The translations under genes and the position numbers were made by a program. Shown piece after piece: positions 55,901 to 64,000 of a DNA stretch of 64,000 bases; position 1 is the stretch's first letter; every line of letters begins with the position of its first letter. Under the pieces are notes generated by a model. It was not told the origin of the DNA, ran no database searches, and saw nothing but the letters and a program-made list of their open reading frames with translations. This stretch comes from Patiria pectinifera (taxonomy: Eukaryota > Echinodermata > Asteroidea > Valvatida > Asterinidae): NCBI GenBank assembly GCA_029964075.1, contig CM057136.1, positions 8,122,001 through 8,186,000 of the forward strand, written 5' to 3'.

Positions 55901-57712
55901 CCGACAACAATATAACGATCATTAAAGCTCCTGATATACGATCATGCTTTTTATGTGCGAAATATCAGTCTTGTTTCTTTTTTTAAGTACATGTATATTA
56001 TTCGGTTACAGCCCGATAGTCAGAAGGTCCTTTAGTCCGAAGGTTCGTTAGTCCCAATGCACACAATATCCATAAGAGGAGGTTTATTAGTCCGAAAATA
56101 AAATAAGGCTCGATAATCCGAACATTTGATGCAATAGTCCGAAGGTTCATTAATCCGAAGGTTCATTAGTCCGAAGGTTCATTCATCCGAAGGTTTGATA
56201 GTCCGAATTTAGAATAGGGTTAGTCAGTCCCAAGGTTCAATAGTCCAAAACGAAAATAAGGTTCAATAATCCGAAGGTTCATTATTCCGAATTGACAAAA
56301 AAAGGTTCGATAATCAGAAAAGACTATAAGGTCCGATAGTCCGAATTGACAATGAGGTCCGATAGTCCGAATCAACAGTAAGGTCCGATAGTCTGAAGTG
56401 TCATACTGACGAACCGTATAGCACATTTGGACTACGGAACCTTATTCTCAATTCGGACTATCGAACCCTACTGTATTATTCGGACTATCGAACCTTATTC
56501 TCAATTCGGACCATCGAACCTTATTGTCGATTCGGACTATCGAACCCTATCGTCTATTCGGACTATCAAACCTTCGAATTAATTAACCTTATTCTATTTT
56601 CGGACTACTTCAGCCAGACAGAATTGTGGGGTGGTAGCATTGTGTTCCCATTATCCCTTTTTCTCTTTTGGGGTGATGTTTGTCTTGTGTTAAAATAGTG
56701 GGGTGATGAAAGGAACATCACCCCACAAGTGGGGTATGGTCAGAACGGACTATCGAACCTTCGGACTAAAGAACCTTCGGACTATCGGGCGGCCCCCATA
56801 TTATTCAAAGGTACATGTGTATTTGTGTAAAACAAATTTATAACCAAAATAAATTGATCCTTTATTCAGATGGAAGCAGATGCTGGGGTTTCTATCTGTA
56901 CAATGGGTACAGCTGGATACAGGTCGACCTCGGTGCCATGTACAGTGTTTCCGGTCTGGTCACCAGAGGTCATCCGGGGCTCTACTGGGTGCTTGAATAT
57001 CAAGTCTCATACAGCTTCGATGGGGATAATTGGCGTAATGTGACCGAGGCAAGCGGGACAACCAAGACATCGCCTGAACAGATGGAAGCCCCTAAGAAGG
57101 TATTACAGAGCTAGTTTTTGTTTTCCCATTTCACAGCGGAGAACCGTTGCGGTGGGGTAGTCCTCAATGTTTGCATGTATATTCTTTACAAGGATCAGAT
57201 TCAAACCAACCTACCGATCTCGTTTGGTCGAGTGGTAAGACATCTGCACTAGAAAGCAGGAGGTCGTGGATTCGAGTCCAACCTGAGTGTTCTTTTTTAA
57301 AACATTCACTCGGGAGGTAACACACTGAGTATACAGTGTTTATACGTCGGTGGATGGCAAAACCTGATCTGCTTTACAATGTTGTTCTGTCAATCTTGAA
57401 AAGTGCATTCCTATCGGTTCACAAAAAGTTGAACATTTATTCGAGACCTTTAATATTCAGTGCGAGATACACCCACCCTTAAAAAAATATGTCTTAGAAA
57501 TTTTAATGTCCTTGTTTATATCGTCGATTGGCTGGATTTGCAAAATTCCATTTAATGTTTGTTTGAAGTTCGCAGGAAACATCGACGGGAGCTCCTATGT
57601 AACCACTCAGTTCCCGATAGCCGTGCGCACCCGATTCCTGCGGATTGAACCCACACGGTGCTACAGTTTCTGCTGCCTTCAGTTTGAGGTGTTGGGTTGC
57701 TCTGAGATATAA
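49874..57712 (+). CDS. Secreted F5/8 type C (discoidin) protein, gene 3, complete, five exons
   Basis: Exons are 49874-49931, 53330-53467, 53835-53945, 56870-57099 and 57569-57712, phases 1-1-1-0, coding about 226 residues. Signal peptide MTAMMSTYLAFATFLVSVY, N-terminal cysteine segment, then one F5/8C domain. Protein sequence is very close to gene 1 in exons 4 and 5 (Arg-Cys-Trp-Gly, AGNIDGSS, terminal Cys-Ser-Glu-Ile). All borders are GT/AG and nothing is broken. Its compact introns (3.4, 0.4, 2.9 and 0.5 kb) give the reference layout for the family. An AATAAA-rich stretch follows at about 57770-57785 and could serve polyadenylation. Confidence 0.87.
50527..50914 (+). mobile_element. Palindromic MITE, AATAAGCCATTTGCGAGT ends, copy 2
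   Basis: 388 bp between GGCAAG and TACATCGCCCAG in gene 3 intron 1. The matching place in gene 4 (about 63580-63605) lacks it. Inverted relative to 27305-27692. Confidence 0.82.
51306..51622. mobile_element. hAT-like foldback with an ACCGATAATGTAACA repeat body
   Basis: Ends TTACAACTAACC and complement GTTGTAA, flanked by TACCCCTG and AACCCCTG (7/8 match). The body alternates direct and inverted ACCGATAATGTAACA and CAATTTGACCGATA units, making nested hairpins over almost all its 317 bp. Confidence 0.68.
53330..53467 (+). CDS. Gene 3 exon 2: N-terminal cysteine segment
   Basis: Acceptor TGTACCTAG and donor GTATAT; 138 nt, phase 1 to 1. Differs from gene 1 by Leu for Pro, Gln for His, Asn for His and Ile for Thr near the end. 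The two cysteines and PGERW are unchanged. Confidence 0.85.
53533..53797. repeat. Degenerate GACT array, intron 2 of gene 3
   Basis: Short version (about 265 bp) of the arrays in genes 1 and 2, all in one strand sense. It includes GAATGAAGGAAG variants near 53710. Confidence 0.9.
53835..53945 (+). CDS. Gene 3 exon 3: start of F5/8C domain
   Basis: Acceptor TTTGGGACAG and donor GTATGG; 111 nt, phase 1 to 1. The variable stretch reads His-Leu-Asp-Ala-Ser-Trp-Gln-Thr-Thr-Asp before Ala-Arg-Leu, two codons longer than in gene 2. Confidence 0.86.
54306..54471. repeat. Large palindrome with CGAGGCGAAGCCGAGG centre
   Basis: Arms of about 75 bp (TACAAATATTGAATGC..., GTGATCCATGGACCATT) are near-perfect complements around CGAGGCGAAGCCGAGG. 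It would extrude as a cruciform or fold as RNA. Confidence 0.82.
54903..55576. mobile_element. hAT-like element with a GTCGG/GACCC repeat body
   Basis: TIRs TAATGATGAGC and GCACATCATTA, flanked by perfect 8-bp GTTCTCAC duplications (54895-54902, 55577-55584). Gene 1 holds the empty site (GTTCTCACGCAACGAGG near 2184). The left end is rich in GACCCGACCCGAAACC and the right in GTCGGGTCGG, so arms are inverted. No transposase. Confidence 0.82.
55621..55717. mobile_element. 97-bp hAT-like element of the GTCCGACGCCTCATAA family
   Basis: Left GGGTCGTATCGTAAGTCCG and right GCGCGGACCCC, flanked by GTAGACAT and GTAAACAC (6/8). Only a few repeat units per arm; a minimal relative of 34814-36507. Confidence 0.6.
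56004..56798. mobile_element. hAT-like element with a GTCCGAAGGTTCATTA repeat body
   Basis: Flanked by perfect 8-bp TATTATTC duplications (55996-56003, 56799-56806). Near the ends GCCCGATAGTC faces GACTATCGGGC. The left arm is an array of TAGTCCGAAGGTTC units; the right arm is the inverted form ATTCGGACTATCGAACC. The 56612-56746 hairpin repeat is nested in the right arm. Confidence 0.85.
56612..56746. repeat. Hairpin repeat (GTGGGGTGATG type), copy 2
   Basis: Same unit as 22153-22297 with a short deletion in the middle. It interrupts the GGACTATCGAACC array, which resumes directly after it. Confidence 0.65.
56870..57099 (+). CDS. Gene 3 exon 4: F5/8C core
   Basis: Acceptor CTTTATTCAG and donor GTATTACAG; 230 nt. 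Begins Asp-Gly-Ser-Arg-Cys-Trp-Gly and keeps the DLG and YSFDG motifs and the NVT sequon; Ser replaces Gly after Glu-Ala and Met replaces Val before Glu-Ala-Pro. Confidence 0.88.
57569..57712 (+). CDS. Gene 3 exon 5: end of F5/8C domain and stop
   Basis: Phase-0 start after GTTTGAAG; 144 nt. Differs from gene 1 only by Tyr for His, Val for Gly before Leu-Gly-Cys, and Glu for Asp before the last Ile. Confidence 0.86.
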   Translation, partial: FAGNIDGSSYVTTQFPIAVRTRFLRIEPTRCYSFCCLQFEVLGCSEI

Positions 57713-58632
57713 AAAAAGAAAAGAAAAAGAATGTACAGTTTCGCGCCACTTTCACAGCTCGTCAAGCAAAAAATAAAATAAAAAAAATAGGTATCGTCGC
57801 CATCATGCAAAACTATTACTGCAGGCTTGACGAGAATGTAATTCATAGAACATTCGAAAGATATATAGTCGTATTACTATCTGTGCTGAAGTGTAGACAG
57901 GTTTCTTCACCGGACACCCGAATTCCGTAAAATCAAATAGTTAAGGAGACACAATTTTCCCATGGGGGCGCTGTTCAAAACCTATATCATGGTTGATGTG
58001 AGACAATAAATACCGCTATTCGCTTTCCAAGGACAGTAAAATAAACAGCCACTTGCGAAAAGAAAGGGTTTGGTGAAAAAAAACGCACACCATTTCGAAA
58101 AAATGGACTTTATATTCCTGCAGCTAATCATGGTAACTCAGGCGGCCGTGCTTTTCTCCGGATGCTAAATTTCCAGTGTGGGAGTGGGCGACTGGAAGTG
58201 CGAACTTTTTCCAGGGGGGGGGGGGGCGTGTGCCCCCTGCCCCCTAGCTACACCGCTAATGTGCCGGCTTCAAATTGTAGCAAAATGTAAACCAACAGCA
58301 GTCTTAAACTTCATCTTTTATTAAACTATATGTGTATATAATTCAATAACTTAACGTTGGTGGTTTCATTCTGTTCCATGTCCTATTCAGAAGTGAATAA
58401 TTTGTATATTTCCAGGAAAACAGACATTGCAAAAACAAATCTGTTGACAAGATTGCTCGACATAGCACGAAGAAAACATCTATAATTTTACAGAGTTGCA
58501 CATTGGTATTTAAATAGTTCATTAAATGCACCAGCGTTGGTAGTTTTTCCTGATAGTGATTGCTTATTTACAGAATGAAATATATGAATACATATATATA
58601 TTTATTAGCAATTTAGGACAGTGGGACAAGTT

Positions 58633-58918
58633 CACTGAAAAATTGCCTGGATTAATTTTACCCAAGAAAGGGTGAAAACTGGAACTACCCAAACTTGGGT
58701 TGTTCTATAACCAATTGTTTGGGTTAGAATTTCTGCTAAATTCAACCAAAACTTGTAGTCATACAAGACAGAATTAAATTTGGTCTTGAATTACCACAGG
58801 TTTTGGTTGAATTTAGCAGAAATTCAAACCCAAACAATGGTTATAGAACAACCCAAGTTTGGGTAGTTCCAGTTTTCACCCTTTGTTGGGTAAAATTAAT
58901 CCAGGCAATTTTTCAGTG
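58633..58918. mobile_element. Palindromic MITE, CACTGAAAAATTG ends, copy 2
   Basis: 286 bp with complete inverted ends CACTGAAAAATTGCC and GGCAATTTTTCAGTG, flanked by TT. Block A keeps the empty site (GGACAAGTTTATT near 4777), showing insertion after the duplication. Confidence 0.88.
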
Positions 58919-59233
58919 TTTATTTATCAGAGTTGCACGTGGCTACTTTTGTATTTAATTAAATGCACCATAATGAGTAGGTTTCGTTTTACCTAACATT
59001 CCTTCTTTACATATTAAGTAACAGGATATATTTAAAATTTACCAGCACTTTAAGACAGTATGGGGAAAGAATGTAAAAAAGAAGCACGTGGAGATATCTG
59101 ATTACAGACGATAGTTTCCAAGTAAACATTGAATATCATGCGCGCCTTTCTCTTGTTCAATGACCTTTTCCCGGAAATCGCCATCTTGGATACATTTTTG
59201 AAGTCACGTGATGTCTTCTGATGGCCATTGTAC

Positions 59234-59686
59234 CAACCTCGTCCCAAGGGAGTCGAGCAGTACGCGCCCACCACTACCTGCTCTCTGCTCACCCTGGTAT
59301 TGGATCATTTGCATATCCAAAATTAGGACACGTAGGCAAATTAGGAATGCCTGTCTGTGCTTTACGTTAGCGTTTGTTTTTGTATGCGGTTTCTGGGTTG
59401 AGCACGATTTTTTTTTCAAAGTTTAAATGTTACAATATGCAGTATCACATTTCACATTAATACGAGCAAATTGGAAAGGAAAGGATTATTTTTGGGAAGG
59501 TGTGGACCTAATAGTTACAATGAACGTGAAACCACGTAATGCACGTTGGAAATAACAACACCAAGTACACGATATAAATCCATTACTTGCCAATTGCGGT
59601 ATCGAATCCGGAAACAGGAAGAACGTTTCCAATCGAGGGCATTGGAAACGAGGTTGAAATTAAAGTAAGCCCTGGGGACGAGGTTG
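59234..59686. mobile_element. CAACCTCGTCCC TIR element, copy C
   Basis: Counterpart of 5174-5627, with CAACCTCGTCCCAAGGG at the left and CCCTGGGGACGAGGTTG at the right. Confidence 0.73.
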
Positions 59687-62223
59687 CATTGTCACGCGTT
59701 GGCAAGCCTTAGATCGCTGAAACCATCCGGCTAATGGATGCGCTGTTCGAAGTGGATGATATCAGACACTTAGCAGACTGATTCTCGCTCTTATAATATG
59801 GGGACCGGTAGCTAGTTCCAATTTAAAGTCATTGACGTTGTACCTTGCGCGTGCGCAGCATGATTGATTATTTTTGAAAATATAATGTACAGCTTTGCAC
59901 ATGGATAACAGTTTACCACACGGCTATCAAAATACTAACTCTTATACCATAACCAGTGGGCAAAATCGCTAGTGTCTCCACGAAGGCAATGCTCAAGCTA
60001 TTCAACTGCGTAGGTTTCAAATACTGAAAAGCAGTGACTAGTGCCCCTCTCTTTATTGATAGCTGTCAGAGACACTTTTTAAATTCAGCAAAAATCGAAG
60101 CTCATCACCACACAAACTGCACATTAATGGTGGCCATGTTGCCATTTTGCAGTAGGCTGGTTCCGCGCTAACATTATCGTTGTGATTTTGTATTTAGGGG
60201 GCGGGAATCAGACCTAGGTAAGTCCTGCATATAATTGGTGTAATGTATTCCTTATCCATTGCCCACTACCCGTCCCTAATTTCGAAGTCCGAATGACAAA
60301 GGAGGGACAGCGAACCAGACTAATCAGACACTTTGACAAAAGGTTGCGCTTTTCGTCAAAATTAATATCTGAATTTATCTCTCCGGTGACATACAGCGCG
60401 TCCCAAAAATACCTGCAACTTGTTTTGTGAGGCTCTATCGTCGGCGCGGAAACACGTACCGCCATTATAGTTATACCATTGTAAAGCTTGGAATCTTAAC
60501 TTTATCCCAAGCGAGTATTGATTTGATATTTAAAAGAGTTTGATAATTATTTGTGTTCAAATAAAGGCACGTCGAAAACAAACTCAACCGATTTCAAGGA
60601 AAATCGATGATGCCTTGCATCAGATGCAAACTCGAGTAAACAAGCTGTTGAAATAAAAAAAACAAGTTGATTATATTAAAACCACATTGAACTTGAAACG
60701 AAGAACAACATATATATTCCATGGTTCCATTTATTTAAAATTTGCACAGATATTGTCGATACATATTGTCTTGTTACCAATAAAATTGTATTTATAAAGG
60801 ATTATGGCTCTGCTGGGCACAATATTGTATTGTGGGGAGCTGGGTTTTGCGACTGGAAGAAAGTCTATTTATTTAGTACGGGGGCATGCACTTTTACTGA
60901 AGTCACCCGATCCTGCTGATCCAGGCTAATAGCCCGTGGTAGTGATCCCTCTGCTGCTCTTCCCTACTTACGGTACTGAAGTACCCCGTGGAATGAAACA
61001 GACACCGTGAATATTTGGATTTATTATATGGGTTAGTTTATTCTTCGAATTCATATGATTTGCCGTCAACATTATTTAGAAAACCTACTTAATGTAAGCT
61101 GACTTTGTAGTAATCCAGAGGGGGGGGGGGGGGGGGGGGTATAACCGAAATGACGGAACTAGCCCATGTGGTTTGATACGCGAGCTGGCGCAGCAATGCG
61201 TTTGTGCGGCCTTTTTGCCGTTATCGCCTTGGCTTTGAACACAGATCTTACATTCATCGCTCGAGAAAGTTTCGTGAGATTGACAAGCAGCCTGCTGTTC
61301 GTGTTGTATTTTACTTGCACAGGACCCTTTCAGCCAGCCTGCCATTGCAGGGGCGCTGAGTGACTGCTGTTGCAGAGCATTTACAGGCGTTCGAGTTCTC
61401 CTCCCCGTGGGCTGCACCATTCTTTGCATAGTACTCTACCGGTGACTTGTGGTCTGGGGTCTTTTATGCGCTTGGATCTTTTATGGGCTGGATCTTTTGA
61501 TGATTGAGTTGGAGAAGAAATAAATCAGCATTGAAGATTGCTTTTGAGTCTACCCTTTTGAGTTCCTTATCCTCAAAACTGAGGGTCTTGCCTGGACCCT
61601 GATTCCAGAGTCAGGGATATCCTCACAGTATCATCAGAATAGTTGAGAAAATTTTAAGAATCCATCCACCATCTTGGAAAATCCGCCATCTTAGGGGAAA
61701 AAATCACCCGCCCCCTTTTATTTAAATTTATTTTTTACTCGGCTTTATTGTTCATTGAAAATATATTTGCACACGACACTATTGTAAATTCACCTGAGAA
61801 TAGAAAAGATATATAAACAAATACAAAAAAGTAACGATTTTATTACACAGCACTATCTGTTACATGTCTCTTGCAAAAATTAAAATAATAAGTTTATAAA
61901 ATGCAACTATTTATATAAGAAAACAGAATTAGAATGGCAAGTTTAGACCTACATTTGTTGCAATTACCAGTCTTAATTACTTCATGCGCGTATTTTTGTT
62001 CAGTCATACCCTATATGGGATTCATACCTGTACTCGCCAAACCTTTTAAGATAGCTTTTGAATAATGATGCGAGCAGCCTTCATGTACATAATGGCGCAG
62101 TCTGGTTTTTCATGCGAAACAAACTCATAACATTAATGATTACTTCTGTGCCCCATTAGGTGAAAAGCACCCCCATTCAATTAGTCAAACAGGCGGTTTA
62201 CAGGCAGGCCTGGTCTACAATGC

Positions 62224-62461
62224 AATTTTTGTGCGTTCCACAAAGACACCGACAGAACCTTTACTACCTGATGACCTCGATAACGAGCAACGTGATAGTT
62301 GTCTTGGACTTGGAGGACAGTATCATTTAGTTTTGGTTCGTGAGCGGCCGGCAGTACCACGCGCCTCAACTAGCTCTGTCGTTATTCATTTAGCGCTGGT
62401 TATTCTGTGCAACTTTGGATACTGATCAAGCTGTTGGAGCAAAAAGCATGTCAGCTTACCA
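62224..62461 (+). promoter_or_regulatory. Conserved 5' flank of gene 4
   Basis: Counterpart of 8222-8459, differing at only a few positions. Probable promoter and 5' UTR of gene 4. Confidence 0.45.
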
Positions 62462-62519
62462 ATGACAGCCATGTTGTCTACGTATTTGGCCCTTGCAACC
62501 CTTCTGGCTGCAGCTTACG
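62462..62519 (+). CDS. Gene 4 exon 1: signal peptide (rest beyond the window)
   Basis: 58 nt with donor GTGAGT, phase 1. It encodes MTAMLSTYLALATLLAAAY, one residue from gene 2. The remaining exons are not in the window; intron 1 fills the rest. Confidence 0.82.
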
Positions 62520-64000
62520 GTGAGTTCCTACATGTATTACTTTATTTTATACATGATAGCTTAGCTTACTAAAGCGAATGAATCAGAGGGGTTTTGAATG
62601 GAAATTTTGAAAAGCTGAGTATGTACTGCTTCGTGGTTAATGAAACTTTGGATGATTGGTAACATGGTCGCACTTAATAATCGGTATCAATTTTCAAGAA
62701 AATGGTCTGGTAGACGGTGTGTGATTGATACAAGGTTGGGGTGGGGGGGATTCCATCCCAGTTAATCGTGCTGATGACAGATCTCATACAGCTAAAACAG
62801 AAATGACTGTTTATTCCAAGATGCCGAAAAAAGCATTTGGTCCTCAAACGTCATTTGCACACATATAGTTCCCATTCCGGTCCTTATTTTTTAAACACAT
62901 ACTTGAGGTTATTTTACGGTCTTCATTGAAGGCAGTAAGTTCAGGGGTGAATGGATTCTACAAAATAAGTCTGACAGGTTCTCGCAGGTTTTTTTTTTTC
63001 ATGTGCAGTGGAAACAGCATCCTGTGCTGTTTATTTTGAAATGTCGCTCTGTTTGACATTGTTGTATGCAGATAATTACCAGGAATTGTTTTTTTCGAGT
63101 ATTCTTTTTCATTGTGAAGGATATTTAAAAAAAACACACATAAGGCCAAAAAAAAAAGTCTCCGGTTTCTGGTATGGAGCTTGTCCAAAAAGTGGTGCGG
63201 CGACGCGGCTTTGTTTTTTTTTTTTACCTGATTTTTTTTGCTTCAAATGTCGGCTGATGATTGCAAATGGTACCCGACTAAACTTAGTGCAAATATATGG
63301 GAGTCCAGAGAGGCCACATAAAGCTTATTCTCGACCATAACCCAATCCAAAAACACGTTAAAATTGTGCAGCAGCAGGATTCCAGTCAAACCAGTGAGTT
63401 TGGCGGTTTTGAGACATCATCTTTCATTGAAAAAAAAACGTTTTCATTTTGCCGACGCGCATGGCTACGGCGACGTGCGCGCATACCAGAAACCGGAGAC
63501 CTTTTTTTTTTGGCCTAAATAACAATAACAATAACAACGGATTCGCGTTTGTTTTTGTTACAAACGCAGTGTGATCGGGCAAGGAAATATTTCATTGTAC
63601 ATCGCCCAGTTAATTGTAAATATTTACATGACAGAAGAGAAAAAGAGTTACGATGTTCAACATTTTCTAGCGGCACCAATGGTTTTAATTGAAAACAAAC
63701 CATGCATCCTTTCTGTCACAGTCAGGGATGTAAATTCCACATTTCTAGGTCGGGCCAGCCGGTGAAGGATTATCAGCTTAATCCGCGGGGCCCAACTCCC
63801 CAAAACATTTCATTTGTATTACAGCTTTGCATAATGAGTGAACAAGTAAAATGTGCTGGCCCACGTAAATTGGGAAGCCACTCCCATGCCGATTCCTCTA
63901 TTAGCCCACGGATCCTGCACATGGATTTGCGACTCGCCAAACTCATGGTAAGACCGTGATAACGGCCCGTACTGGTGGGAATACCACGAATACCTGTCAA
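62520..64000 (+). other. 5' part of intron 1 of gene 4
   Basis: Similar to the start of intron 1 of gene 2 (8518-9870) and, after 63540, to 50920-51290 of gene 3. Apart from the Harbinger-like element at 63144 I see no feature. Confidence 0.7.
63144..63515. mobile_element. Harbinger-like non-autonomous element, single copy
   Basis: TIRs GGCCAAAAAAAAAAGTCTCC and complement, flanked by TAA (63141-63143, 63516-63518). Same family as the tandem pair at 9056-9803. Confidence 0.78.

Larger units (their letters stand above)
57713..62461. repeat. Intergenic block between genes 3 and 4 (paralogous copy C)
   Basis: Near-collinear with block A (3476-8459). Main differences: loss of the left part of the AGCGGCGTAGC element, gain of the MITE at 58633, and variable G-runs, including 20 consecutive G at 61120-61139. 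No gene seen. Confidence 0.75.

Overview
This is AT-rich intronic and intergenic DNA from an animal, most likely a marine invertebrate. A cephalochordate such as amphioxus would fit, but the sequence does not fix the species. The coding signal is spliced: short exons with GT/AG borders and matching phases. The rest is crowded with terminal-inverted-repeat (TIR) transposons, retrotransposon fragments, short-period tandem arrays and long G or C homopolymers. There are no bacterial operons, rRNA genes or CRISPR arrays.

The backbone is a tandem array of four same-strand paralogues of a small secreted discoidin (F5/8 type C) protein. Gene 1 (exons 2-5, 883-3475) has lost exon 1 off the left edge. 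Gene 2 (8460-42559) is complete but swollen to 34 kb. Gene 3 (49874-57712) is complete. Gene 4 shows only its signal-peptide exon (62462-62519). Each complete gene has five exons: a 58-nt signal-peptide exon, a 138-nt exon with a small cysteine-containing N-terminal segment, and three exons encoding one F5/8C domain that ends in the family's closing Gly-Cys. The predicted precursors are about 225-227 residues. Intergenic DNA is duplicated with the genes: 3476-8459, 42560-49873 and 57713-62461 are related blocks, and each ends in the same conserved 5' flank.

Because the array is paralogous, one copy often shows the empty site of an insertion in another. Gene 2 intron 1 holds a tandem pair of Harbinger-like elements and a 10.3-kb TIR element (10035-20352) whose left part, with host flank, is tandemly triplicated (about 3.01 kb period). 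Gene 2 intron 3 holds a 9.1-kb TIR-bounded interval (25351-34497) containing CR1/L2-like fragments, an APE-type non-LTR element and an internally deleted Ty3/gypsy-like element with a C2H2 zinc-finger ORF. It also holds a nested pair of 469-bp direct repeats and a 2.5-kb foldback element made of about 170-bp repeats carrying a YY1-like motif. A CR1-group reverse-transcriptase ORF of over 470 codons (44922-46401) lies between genes 2 and 3.

The most unusual pattern is a set of at least six TIR elements flanked by perfect or near-perfect 8-bp target duplications (hAT-like), whose bodies consist of short-period repeats (GAGTAC, GAGTCC, GTCGG, GTCCGA-type and ACCGATAATGTAACA), often inverted between the two arms. 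All functional statements are inferences from sequence.
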